A stretch of DNA of 64,000 bases from Flaviflexus salsibiostraticola (GTDB taxonomy: Bacteria; Actinomycetota; Actinomycetes; Actinomycetales; Actinomycetaceae): NCBI RefSeq assembly GCF_003952265.1, contig NZ_CP034438.1:2418001-2482000 (forward strand). Direction: 5' to 3'. Positions 11,099 to 19,025 of this stretch are shown here, one piece after another. A model generated the notes under the pieces. The model did no database searches and had not been told where the DNA came from. It saw only the letters and a list, made by a program, of their open reading frames with translations. Both the position numbers and the translations under genes were made by a program. Each line of letters starts with the position of its first letter. Within the stretch, counting starts at the first letter, position 1.

Positions 11099-12022
11099 AT
11101 GGCTTTGACCTTTCGTGGCATGACGCTACAACGGATTGCCTTTCTCGAATGGCGCAAGATGCGCCGGAGAATGACAGAGCGAAAGAACAAAGTGACACGT
11201 CCGAACTTCGGACCCTCCTTTTATCAATCTCTTCAGTATCGCCGTGCCTATTGGTCGGAGCTGGTCGCCAGGCACGGAATGGAGGACGAGCTTTACCCGG
11301 AGAATTCCAAACTCAGCTGCCGGGCCATCGCGCATGCCGCCGACGTGCGAATGCCGGCTCTCCTCGACGGGCCCGTGTCAGCCAGTGAGCTTCGACCACT
11401 CGATTACGGCGAACAGTTCGTGATCAAACCCGACTGGGGAGCCTCGTCACGAGGCGTGATGGTGCTCAGAAAGCAGAAAGATGGGTCGTTCGTCGAACTC
11501 ATCAGTGGTGATCGGCTCGACCATGACGAGATTGCGGCGGAAGCAGAACAGCGAGTTGTGACGAGCAGGCGTGGAAGCGTCAATCGTCTGATCGTCGAAG
11601 AATCCGTGGCGGATGGCGATACTCGACCAATGGAGTGGAAGATCTTCTCATTCCATGGAGAAGTCGGGCTGGTCCAGCAAATGGCGCGAGGGGCCGGCGA
11701 TACCGAAATGAGGCTCTATCGACCGGACGGGACGAGCGCGGGCCGTCTGCGCAAGGACGTCGTCATCAACCAAGACCTGCCAGAACCAGGCAATCTGTCC
11801 GAGCTTTTGGATATCGCCCGGCGAGTGTCGCTCGAAATCAACTCGGGCTTCGTCAGGGTCGATCTCTTCGAGAGGATCAATGGAGAGATCATATTCGGAG
11901 AACTGAGCCTCATCCCTGGTGGCGATCTCTACTTCGGCAGAGACTGGGACCGTCACCTTGGACAGATGTGGTTCGACGCAGAGGTTCGAATCCTCGAGAA
12001 GGGGGTCCCAATCATTCCCTGA
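11099..12022 (+). CDS. TupA-like ATP-grasp protein
   Basis: This 307-aa protein resembles the TupA-like ATP-grasp family, named after teichuronopeptide synthesis in alkaliphilic Bacillus. TupA-type enzymes are thought to form amide bonds between carboxyl groups and amino acids or amino sugars. ATP-grasp features are FVIKPDWGASSRGV (lysine and glycine loop, about residues 115-128), LIVEESVADGD (adenine-binding strand, about 169-179) and FVRVDLFERINGEIIFGELSLIPGG (metal-binding Asp/Glu). Base composition is visibly more AT-rich than the neighbours, a possible sign of separate acquisition. Its stop is 15 bp from that of the convergent DUF2304 gene. The substrate is unknown; a uronic acid carboxylate made by this locus is an attractive guess. 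Confidence 0.8.
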   Translation: MALTFRGMTLQRIAFLEWRKMRRRMTERKNKVTRPNFGPSFYQSLQYRRAYWSELVARHGMEDELYPENSKLSCRAIAHAADVRMPALLDGPVSASELRPLDYGEQFVIKPDWGASSRGVMVLRKQKDGSFVELISGDRLDHDEIAAEAEQRVVTSRRGSVNRLIVEESVADGDTRPMEWKIFSFHGEVGLVQQMARGAGDTEMRLYRPDGTSAGRLRKDVVINQDLPEPGNLSELLDIARRVSLEINSGFVRVDLFERINGEIIFGELSLIPGGDLYFGRDWDRHLGQMWFDAEVRILEKGVPIIP

Positions 12023-12037
12023 TCGTTGCCGACTCCG

Positions 12038-12472
12038 TCAGCTCTCCTCAGCCGTGTTGCCCGCCTCGATGCTGCCGGAGCCGTTGTTCTTGTCGGGGCT
12101 CTTCGGAGCGGGAATCGAACCGCCCGGTGCCTCGAACTGGCTGCCCTGAGGGTGGGAGCGGGCGATCGCGAGTTCCCGTGCGAGGTCGGTGATGCGGTTC
12201 TCGAAGATGTTCATCCTCCGATAGCTCACCACCGCATAGGAGAGGAAGGCAATGACGAGAAGGTAGAGGATGAGGTCGGCGCCGCGGCCGACGCCGACCC
12301 ACTGGGCGACCGTCGTTGTTGTGTCCGGGAACAGGATCGAGCCGAGTGCCAGGAGGACGAAGACAACGAGGAGGAGCCTGCGCAGGGCAACGTTCTTCGT
12401 GTTGCTGGTCGACTTGATCAAGAAGTAGGCGATGACGAGCACCGCCACGATGAGGACAATTTTGATTACCAC
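12038..12472 (-). CDS. DUF2304 small membrane protein
   Basis: This 144-aa protein has three hydrophobic segments (about residues 2-19, 33-47 and 65-83), then a charged helical stretch (YRRMNIFENRITDLARELAIARS) and a Pro/Gly/Ser-rich tail. The pattern matches DUF2304, small membrane proteins usually encoded right beside DPM1-like GT2 enzymes, as here. They are suspected to anchor the transferase or help move the polyprenyl-phosphate sugar. The transferase gene ends 26 bp upstream, so the two form one transcript. The role is inferred from context only. Confidence 0.8.
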   Translation of the reverse strand: MVIKIVLIVAVLVIAYFLIKSTSNTKNVALRRLLLVVFVLLALGSILFPDTTTTVAQWVGVGRGADLILYLLVIAFLSYAVVSYRRMNIFENRITDLARELAIARSHPQGSQFEAPGGSIPAPKSPDKNNGSGSIEAGNTAEES

Positions 12473-12498
12473 GACTCAGTCTTTCCTTGTTCTATCTT

Positions 12499-13191
12499 CT
12501 AGCCGAACAGCATCTCGGTCACGATGTTCACTCCGTTGAGGAGGCTCTGTCCCTTCGACCGAGAATAGTCGGTGTAATCGATCGTCACGGACTCCTCCGC
12601 CCAGGGCAGTCCGGTCGCGGCGAGCTGGTGGACGATCTCGGAGGCGTGCGCCATCCGATTCTGCCTGAGCCGAATCTGCTCAAGAGCATCCCTGCGCAGC
12701 ACCCGCAGACCATTGTGCGCATCGGTCATGTCCATGCCCGTCCGCATCTTCGTCGCCCTCGCGGCTGTCCGCAGGACGAACTTCTTCAGCGTGCCGGCCT
12801 GGTGGGTTTCCGAGAGGAACCGCGAGCCGAGCACGAAGCCGAGATCCTCGTCCTCGGCGCGTTCGACCATCCGCAGGGCGTCACTCGTTCGATGCTGACC
12901 ATCGGCATCGAAGGTGATGACGTACTTCGCGTCCGTGTAGGTGAGGACCCAGTCGAAGCCGGTCTGCAGGGCTGCGCCCTGACCGAGATTGATCGGATGC
13001 TGGGCGACCTCGGCACCGGCCGCATGGGCGAGTGACGCTGAGCCATCCGAGGATCCGTCATCGACGCAGAGGATGTTGGGGAAGGTCTCGAGGGTGTGAG
13101 CGATGACGTCGTGGATGACCGTCGCCTCGTTGTACAGAGGCACGACCAGCCACGTATTGCGAACGAGGTGGGGGTACTCTGTCATGCTCAT
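12499..13191 (-). CDS. GT2 polyprenyl-phosphate sugar synthase, DPM1-like
   Basis: This 230-aa GT-A enzyme begins NTWLVVPLYNEATVIHDV and has ILCVDDGSSDGS, the metal-binding TFDADGQH (DxD type) and GLRVLRRDALEQI. There is no C-terminal membrane part, unlike the related 47569-48642 protein. It should transfer a sugar from a nucleotide donor to polyprenyl phosphate on the cytoplasmic face, making the donor for an outer-face GT-C transferase. Partnering with the DUF2304 gene downstream supports this. Start: ATG at 13191, with ATG at 13185 as a close alternative. A TATCAT box (minus strand, 13206-13211) lies upstream. The sugar cannot be deduced. Confidence 0.87.
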   Translation of the reverse strand: MSMTEYPHLVRNTWLVVPLYNEATVIHDVIAHTLETFPNILCVDDGSSDGSASLAHAAGAEVAQHPINLGQGAALQTGFDWVLTYTDAKYVITFDADGQHRTSDALRMVERAEDEDLGFVLGSRFLSETHQAGTLKKFVLRTAARATKMRTGMDMTDAHNGLRVLRRDALEQIRLRQNRMAHASEIVHQLAATGLPWAEESVTIDYTDYSRSKGQSLLNGVNIVTEMLFG

Positions 13192-13205
13192 TGCTCAAGT
13201 ATCGC

Positions 13206-13211
13206 ATGATA
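13206..13211 (-). promoter_or_regulatory. Possible -10 box for the DPM1-like/DUF2304 pair
   Basis: TATCAT on the minus strand lies 14 bases upstream of the ATG at 13191, so the leader would be very short. There is no -35 match, and support is limited to the hexamer and its position. Confidence 0.35.
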
Positions 13212-13323
13212 GCCTTTGGCGTAGCCGAATCCACCGGCCCGCATGCGAGCACGCCACCCCGAGCGGCACATCGCCCATGCCAGAGACGAACGTAAGCCGC
13301 TGAGGCTCGTGCGAGGAGCGTAG

Positions 13324-13920
13324 ATGACGATACGCATTGTCGATACTGCTGATGTTTCCGAAGAAGCCACAATCGGCGAAGGGTCGAGCGTGTGGCACCT
13401 GGCCCAGATTCGAGAACACGCCGTTCTCGGCAGGAACTGCATCATCGGTCGCGGCGCCTACATCGGCGAAGGCGTTGAGATGGGCGACAACTGCAAGATC
13501 CAGAACTATGCGCTTGTCTATGAGCCGGCCAGGCTCGCCGACGGCGTCTTCATCGGCCCCGCCGCAGTTCTGACGAATGACCTCTACCCCCGCGCGATCA
13601 ATCCGGACGGCACCCAGAAGTCGGCCTCCGACTGGGACCATGTCGGCGTCACCCTCGAGAGGGGTTCCTCGGTGGGTGCCCGGGCCGTCTGTGTCGCACC
13701 CGTGACGATCGGGGAGTGGGCGACGGTGGCAGCAGGTGCGGTCGTGACGAAGGATGTTCCGCCCCACGCGCTGGTCGCGGGCGTACCTGCCCGCCGGATC
13801 GGCTGGGTCGGTTTCGCGGGAGCGAAGCTCGAGGACATCGGCGATGGGCGCTGGAGGTGCCCGATGACCGACGACGTTTTTGAAGAATGTGATTCGACAA
13901 TTCGAAAGGTTGATGCCTGA
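13324..13920 (+). CDS. UDP-3-amino-GlcNAcA N-acetyltransferase, WbpD-like
   Basis: This 198-aa left-handed beta-helix acetyltransferase contains hexapeptide repeats (IGEGSSVWH, LGRNCIIGRGAYIGEGVEMGDN, IGEWATVAAGAVVTKDV). The signature GVFIGPAAVLTNDLYPRA is found in WbpD/WlbB enzymes. These acetylate the 3-amino group of UDP-2-acetamido-3-amino-2,3-dideoxy-glucuronate with acetyl-CoA. A GAGGAG ribosome site lies just before the ATG. The next gene, the matching aminotransferase, starts in the stop codon (TGATG), and the oxidoreductase follows, so the three consecutive enzymes of one branch are coupled. The C-terminal 30 residues (GDGRWRCPMTDD) may form a small extra motif. Confidence 0.88.
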   Translation: MTIRIVDTADVSEEATIGEGSSVWHLAQIREHAVLGRNCIIGRGAYIGEGVEMGDNCKIQNYALVYEPARLADGVFIGPAAVLTNDLYPRAINPDGTQKSASDWDHVGVTLERGSSVGARAVCVAPVTIGEWATVAAGAVVTKDVPPHALVAGVPARRIGWVGFAGAKLEDIGDGRWRCPMTDDVFEECDSTIRKVDA

Positions 13921-15032
13921 TGGCAAAATCCATGATCCCCGCGGCCAAGCCGATCGTGGGCGATGAAGAGCGGGCGGCAGTTGACGCGGTCCTCGCCTCG
14001 GGCATGCTCGCCCAGGGCGCCGAAGTCGCCTCCTTCGAGGAGGAGTTCTCAGCCGAGCTGACCCCGGGTGCGACGTCGATCGCCGTGAACTCGGGAACCT
14101 CCGCTCTTCACCTTGGACTTCTCGCCGCCGGCATCGGCCCGGGTGACGAGGTCATCGTGCCGTCGTTCACGTTCGCCGCGACCGGCAACTCGGTCGCGAT
14201 CACGGGTGCCACCCCGGTGTTCGCCGACATCGAGCTCGACACGTTCTGCCTGGACCCGGATTCGGTTCGCGCTTCGGTGACTGAGCGGACGAAGGCGATC
14301 ATGCCCGTCCATCTCTACGGCCATCCCGCGAACATGGATGAGCTGTCGAAGATCGCGGATGAGCACGGGCTCATGATCTTCGAGGACGCCGCGCAGGCAC
14401 ACGGTGCATCGCTGCACGGTAAGAAGGTCGGCACGTTCGGCACGTTCGGTGCGTTCTCGCTGTACCCGACGAAGAACATGACAGCCGGCGAGGGCGGCAT
14501 GGTGACGGCCTCAGATCCTGAGTTCGTGCGCCAGGTCCAGCTGCTCCGCAATCAGGGCATGCTCACCCAGTACCAGAACGAGGTTGTCGGCCTCAACAAC
14601 AGGATGACGAACATCCACGCCGCCATCGGCCGCGTCCAGCTGCGCAAGCTCGCAGGATGGACGGCGAGCCGCCAGCAGAACGCTGCGTTCCTCGACGCGA
14701 ACCTTGAGGGCGTCATCACCCCGCCAGTTGTCGATGGCGCCGTCCACGTCTACCACCAGTACACGATCAGGATCGACGGCTCGGACGGTGCGGAGCGGGA
14801 TCGCTTCGCGACCGCGCTGCGCGAGGAGTACATGGTCGGCTGCGGGGTCTACTACCCGATCCCGAACCACCGCCTTCCCTCGCTCGCCCCGTACGCCCCG
14901 GGCCTTGAGCTTCCCGTGACGGAGACGGCGGCGAAGGAAGTCCTCTCCCTGCCGGTCCATCCCTCCCTGTCGCAGGACGATCTCGAGCGGATCGTCGAGG
15001 CAGTCAACCAGACCGCGAAGGCAGGTGCATGA
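13920..15032 (+). CDS. PLP-dependent sugar aminotransferase, WbpE-like
   Basis: This 370-aa DegT/DnrJ/EryC1/StrS aminotransferase puts an amino group on a keto sugar nucleotide using glutamate and PLP. Visible are NSGTSALHLGLLAAG, GDEVIVPSFTFAATGNS, the PVHLYGHPANM loop, EDAAQAHGA, and FSLYPTKNMTAGEGG with the PLP lysine at about residue 185. SLYPTKNM and the HLYGHPANM loop are close to WbpE/WlbC, which make UDP-3-amino-GlcNAcA. It overlaps the acetyltransferase by one base at its start and the oxidoreductase by four bases (ATGA) at its end, placing it in the middle of the branch. Other 3-amino-sugar products are possible. Confidence 0.9.
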   Translation: MAKSMIPAAKPIVGDEERAAVDAVLASGMLAQGAEVASFEEEFSAELTPGATSIAVNSGTSALHLGLLAAGIGPGDEVIVPSFTFAATGNSVAITGATPVFADIELDTFCLDPDSVRASVTERTKAIMPVHLYGHPANMDELSKIADEHGLMIFEDAAQAHGASLHGKKVGTFGTFGAFSLYPTKNMTAGEGGMVTASDPEFVRQVQLLRNQGMLTQYQNEVVGLNNRMTNIHAAIGRVQLRKLAGWTASRQQNAAFLDANLEGVITPPVVDGAVHVYHQYTIRIDGSDGAERDRFATALREEYMVGCGVYYPIPNHRLPSLAPYAPGLELPVTETAAKEVLSLPVHPSLSQDDLERIVEAVNQTAKAGA

Positions 15033-16018
15033 TGCTGCGTGCAGGACTCATCGGCATCGGCTCCATGGGCCGCCACCACGCCCGGGTGATCCGCGAGACC
15101 GAGGGCATGGAGCTCGTCGCGATCGCTGATCCCGGCGGCGACAAGTTCGGTGTGGCCAAGGGCCTCGAGGTGCTCCCGGACGTTGACGCCCTCATCGCCG
15201 CCGGCATTGACACCGCCATGGTGGCCGTGCCGACCGTCTACCACGAGGACGTCGCGATCAAGCTGGCCGAGGCCGGCATCCATACGATGGTCGAGAAGCC
15301 GATCGCCCACGATGTCGAGGCGGGCAGGCGAGTGGCCGAGGCCTTCGACAAGCCCGATCTCATCGGCGCCGTCGGCTACGTCGAGCGCTGCAACCCCGCG
15401 ATCATGGCGCTTCGCGAGAAGCTCGCCGAGGGCATCCTCGGTGAGATCTACCAGATCCAGACTAGGCGGCAGGGACCATTCCCGGCCCGGATCTCCGATG
15501 TCGGCGTGGTCAAGGACCTCGCGACCCACGACATCGACCTCACCGCGTACGTTGCCCAGTCCGAGTACGAGAATGTGGCCGCTCAGACCTCGCACCGCTC
15601 GGGTCGCGAGTTCGAGGACATGGTCCTTGTCACCGGGCGCCTGAAGAACGGCATCATCGTCAACCACGTCGTCAACTGGCTCTCGCCCTTCAAGGAGAGG
15701 CTCACCCTCGTCACCGGCGAGCGCGGCGCACTCCTCGCCGACACTCTCAACAACGATCTGACCTTCTTCGAGAACGGAACCATTCGGACGCAGTGGGATG
15801 CTGTGGCTCAGTTCCGTGGCGTCTCCGAGGGTGCGATCACCCGTTTCGCCATTGAGAAGCGCGAGCCTCTCAAGGTCGAGCAGGAGCGCTTCCGCGATGC
15901 CGTCAACGGCGTCGGGAGCGAGATCGTGACGATGGTTGAGGGCGTCAAGACCCTCGAGGTTATCCAGGCGATCCTGGACTCGTCCAGGACCGGTCAGTCG
16001 GTGAGCCTCACTTCGTGA
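15029..16018 (+). CDS. Gfo/Idh/MocA oxidoreductase, WbpB-like
   Basis: This 329-aa NAD(P)-dependent oxidoreductase begins LRAGLIGIGSMGRHHARV, has the family EKP motif (MVEKPIAHDVEAG) near residue 90 and the active-site block KDLATHDIDLTAYV. WbpB/WlbA enzymes oxidise C3 of UDP-GlcNAcA to the 3-keto sugar that the aminotransferase uses. The ATG overlaps the aminotransferase stop by four bases. The next gene starts in its stop (GTGA). Identification as WbpB rests on this gene order plus the family motifs; Gfo/Idh enzymes have many substrates. Confidence 0.85.
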   Translation: MMLRAGLIGIGSMGRHHARVIRETEGMELVAIADPGGDKFGVAKGLEVLPDVDALIAAGIDTAMVAVPTVYHEDVAIKLAEAGIHTMVEKPIAHDVEAGRRVAEAFDKPDLIGAVGYVERCNPAIMALREKLAEGILGEIYQIQTRRQGPFPARISDVGVVKDLATHDIDLTAYVAQSEYENVAAQTSHRSGREFEDMVLVTGRLKNGIIVNHVVNWLSPFKERLTLVTGERGALLADTLNNDLTFFENGTIRTQWDAVAQFRGVSEGAITRFAIEKREPLKVEQERFRDAVNGVGSEIVTMVEGVKTLEVIQAILDSSRTGQSVSLTS

Positions 16019-17211
16019 GCCACAGGAGCAGGGGAGGAGACCGCGCGCCGCGCGTGACGATCTCCTCCCGGATCTGGGAGCCGGAACGGGCAGCGGCTGC
16101 GTTCCGGCTCCGATCCTTGGCGGCCGCCCTCGTCGAGAGCGGCGCCCGCGTGCGCGTCCACACATCGAAGCCGCCGCGGCAGCTGACCGAAGAAGCCGCC
16201 AGCGCAGACCAGCAGGCCCCTTTCTCCGTCGATCGGCACAGGGTGCTGAGGGGCAAGGATGGATACCTTCGCGGATACCTTCAATACTTGAGCTTCGATC
16301 TGCCGCTGCTCTGGCACCTTTTGACGGACGCGAAGCCTGATGTCTATGTCTGCGAGCCGCCGCCGACGACTGGCCTCATAACGCGAACAGTGGCGGCCAT
16401 CCGCAGACGGCCCTACGTGTACTACGCCGCCGACATCTGGTCCGATGCATCCGAGAGCGCGAACGTGCCGTCCTTCGTCGTCAGCGCGCTGAGGGCCGTT
16501 GAACGGTGGGTGCTCACGGGCGCAGCCGATGTCATCGCAGTCAATGCCGCTGTTGCGGAACGCGCGAGGCAGCTGGGCGCCACCAATGTGACCACCGTGC
16601 AGAACGGTGTCGACACGACGATCTTCACCCCCGACGGCGACCGGTCACCGCTCGCCGGCACGCAGTACTTCGTCTACGCGGGCACAATGTCCGAGTGGCA
16701 GGGGAGTGACATTTTCGTCAGGGCGCTTGCCCAAATCCATGCAGACTTCCCGGACCTGAAGCTCGTCTTCGTCGGCCAGGGCAATGCGGTCGCCGAACTC
16801 CGGCAGGTTGCCGAAGACTTAGGGGTCGGTGATGCAGTGCAGATTCTGCCGGCGGTGTCTCCCGAAGTCGCCGCCGCCTTTCAGCGAGATGCCATCGCCG
16901 CGCTTGTTTCCATACGACCTGGCATCGGCTATGACATGGCATTCCCTACGAAGACGATGGCGGCCTGGGCTTGCGGGACACCAGTGATCTATGCCGGAGC
17001 GGGGATTGCGAGGGAGCTGATCGAGGCGAACGACCTCGGTTGGTCCTGCGCGTATGATGTCGCAGGTGTTGCTCAGGCAATGCGCTCGTCTGCGGCATCG
17101 ATCTCTGATCATCGTCCAATTGCCCGGTGGGCTCTCGACAATGTCAGCCTCGGAGCAGCGGCCAAGAATGCGGCCACAGCTATCTTGAGAACCGTGAAGG
17201 GACCGAGATGA
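16015..17211 (+). CDS. GT4 family glycosyltransferase
   Basis: This 398-aa GT-B enzyme has an N-terminal acceptor domain (RVTISSRIWEPERAAAAFRLR; VCEPPPTTGLITRTV) and a C-terminal donor domain with FVYAGTMSEWQGSDIFV, LVFVGQGNAVAELRQV and the sugar-nucleotide motif FPTKTMAAWACGTPVIY. The Glu usually seen in the E-x7-E donor motif is replaced here. It is coupled to the diacetamido-uronate genes by a GTGA overlap, so it may transfer that sugar, but specificity cannot be read. The ABC exporter start overlaps its stop (ATGA). Third-position base use is less GC-biased from about 16.8 kb onward. Confidence 0.85.
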   Translation: MSHRSRGGDRAPRVTISSRIWEPERAAAAFRLRSLAAALVESGARVRVHTSKPPRQLTEEAASADQQAPFSVDRHRVLRGKDGYLRGYLQYLSFDLPLLWHLLTDAKPDVYVCEPPPTTGLITRTVAAIRRRPYVYYAADIWSDASESANVPSFVVSALRAVERWVLTGAADVIAVNAAVAERARQLGATNVTTVQNGVDTTIFTPDGDRSPLAGTQYFVYAGTMSEWQGSDIFVRALAQIHADFPDLKLVFVGQGNAVAELRQVAEDLGVGDAVQILPAVSPEVAAAFQRDAIAALVSIRPGIGYDMAFPTKTMAAWACGTPVIYAGAGIARELIEANDLGWSCAYDVAGVAQAMRSSAASISDHRPIARWALDNVSLGAAAKNAATAILRTVKGPR

Positions 17212-19025
17212 AGAAACTCCTCAACCTAGTGAAGCAGCTCCTGCTTGCGCTGCCAGCAGGCTCACGACGCTTTATCCGAGTCTTCGCTGCTGCGCTCTCA
17301 GCGCTTGCTCTCCTCGACATTGCGGCGCTCGGCATCCTCGCTCTCCTGCTCGGACCTCTTATTTCGGGCACCTCAGTCACCGTGCCGGTAATTGGAATCA
17401 CCCTGTCAGAGCCGAGCGATTTTGGCGTCGCTCTTGGAATCGTCTGTGGCCTTATCCTGCTCAAAGGATTCCTCGGCATAGTAGTCCAGAGGCTCTCAAC
17501 CCGGCGTTTCGCAAGGTTCGAGCAGGCTCTGGGCGCGAAGCTCCTCGATTCTTTCTTCTTTGCCCCGTGGCTCGATCGGCTATCGAGGAACTCGTCGGAT
17601 CTGGTCAGGTCGACTGACGTGGGCGTTTCCTCAACCGTTTCCGGCATTCTCATCCCATACACACAGTTGATGGGTGAGATCGCTACCTTCGTCGCTGTCA
17701 TCACTGTCCTACTCATCGCAACTCCAGCCATGGCGATCGGTGCCGTCGTCTACTTTGCTGCGGTGGGCTTCTTCCTGTCCCGCTGGGTGCTGGCCCGGGC
17801 TGTGAAGGCAGGTCGGGACAATAGAGACTATTCAACGAGGTCCGTGAGGCTCATCTCCGAGATGGTTCAGTCACTGAAAGAGGTGACTCTGCGCAACAAG
17901 GGTGACGAGATTCAGAATGTCGTTCTCGATGTCCGACAGAAGGCGTCGACGGCCAGGGCGAACCAAGTGTTCCTGGGCTCGGTTCCTCGATACGTGCTGG
18001 AGATGGCACTTATCGGGGGTCTGGCAATTGCTGCCGCTTACGGATACTCCGAATCGGGAATGGAGGGGGCGGTCGCGCAACTCGCTCTCTTCGGCGTTGC
18101 AGGTTTCAGGCTGGTGCCCGCGGTGACGAGGTTCCAGACCATCATGGCGCAGACGGCTGCGGCGATGCCCTACGCTGAGCGTGTTCTCGACGAGATCGAG
18201 ATCGGCCGACAGAACCGCGAATCGTATGCCGTTAAGCAGAGCGGCCGCACGTTGGATTCGGAAGTGCGAAACCTCCGTCTCGATAACGTCAGTTTCAGGT
18301 ACCCAAATGCATCCTCACTCGCCGTCGACGGAGTCTCCTTCGACATTCCGTTCGGCTCGTCCCTAGCGCTTGTCGGCGAGTCGGGTTCAGGCAAGTCAAC
18401 GTTGGTCGACATCATGCTGGGACTGCTCGAGCCCACCGACGGCGCTCTATTCATTGATGACGTACCGATGTCAGAGGCGATGGCCTCCTGGCAGTCGCGA
18501 GTCGGCTACGTCCCCCAGCATGTCGCCATCTTTGATTCGACGGTCGCCCACAATGTCGCGCTGACATGGGAGGACAGCCTGATCGACGACGACAGAGTGC
18601 GGCGTGCTCTGGAGCGCGCGCAGCTGCTTGATGTCATCGAGGCGAGGCCGGAGGGCATCCATGGCAAGGTCGGAGAAGGCGGAATCAGCCTGTCGGGCGG
18701 ACAGCGACAGAGACTGGGCATTGCGCGAGCTCTCTACTCGGATCCGATTGTGCTCGTCATGGACGAGGCGACATCGGCGCTGGACACGGCGACTGAAGCC
18801 GCAGTTACGGATGCCGTTCGCGCCCTTGCTGGCGACGTAACGACCATTGTTGTCGCACACAGACTCGCGACCATCCGACACTCGGATCAGGTCTGTTTCA
18901 TGAAAGATGGCAAAGTTGCCGCTCGTGGCACATTCGATGAGGTTGTCAGGGACGAGCCGGAGTTCGCCAGACAGGCGCTTCTCGCGGGCCTGACGCCAGA
19001 TGGGAATCTGAAGAACTATGGCTAG
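17208..19025 (+). CDS. ABC exporter, PglK/MsbA-type lipid-oligosaccharide flippase
   Basis: This 605-aa half-transporter fuses a six-helix membrane domain (about residues 20-310) to an ATPase. ATPase motifs are Walker A GESGSGKST (390-398), signature LSGGQRQR (495-502), Walker B IVLVMDEATSALD and the H-loop VAHRLATIRH. Inside glycan clusters such exporters act like Campylobacter PglK, which flips polyprenyl-PP oligosaccharides. It is coupled at both ends to glycosyltransferases (ATGA at its start, 8-bp overlap at its end), which supports that role. A peptide or drug exporter is possible but less likely. Codon use is more AT-rich than the flanking genes. Confidence 0.87.
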   Translation: MKKLLNLVKQLLLALPAGSRRFIRVFAAALSALALLDIAALGILALLLGPLISGTSVTVPVIGITLSEPSDFGVALGIVCGLILLKGFLGIVVQRLSTRRFARFEQALGAKLLDSFFFAPWLDRLSRNSSDLVRSTDVGVSSTVSGILIPYTQLMGEIATFVAVITVLLIATPAMAIGAVVYFAAVGFFLSRWVLARAVKAGRDNRDYSTRSVRLISEMVQSLKEVTLRNKGDEIQNVVLDVRQKASTARANQVFLGSVPRYVLEMALIGGLAIAAAYGYSESGMEGAVAQLALFGVAGFRLVPAVTRFQTIMAQTAAAMPYAERVLDEIEIGRQNRESYAVKQSGRTLDSEVRNLRLDNVSFRYPNASSLAVDGVSFDIPFGSSLALVGESGSGKSTLVDIMLGLLEPTDGALFIDDVPMSEAMASWQSRVGYVPQHVAIFDSTVAHNVALTWEDSLIDDDRVRRALERAQLLDVIEARPEGIHGKVGEGGISLSGGQRQRLGIARALYSDPIVLVMDEATSALDTATEAAVTDAVRALAGDVTTIVVAHRLATIRHSDQVCFMKDGKVAARGTFDEVVRDEPEFARQALLAGLTPDGNLKNYG

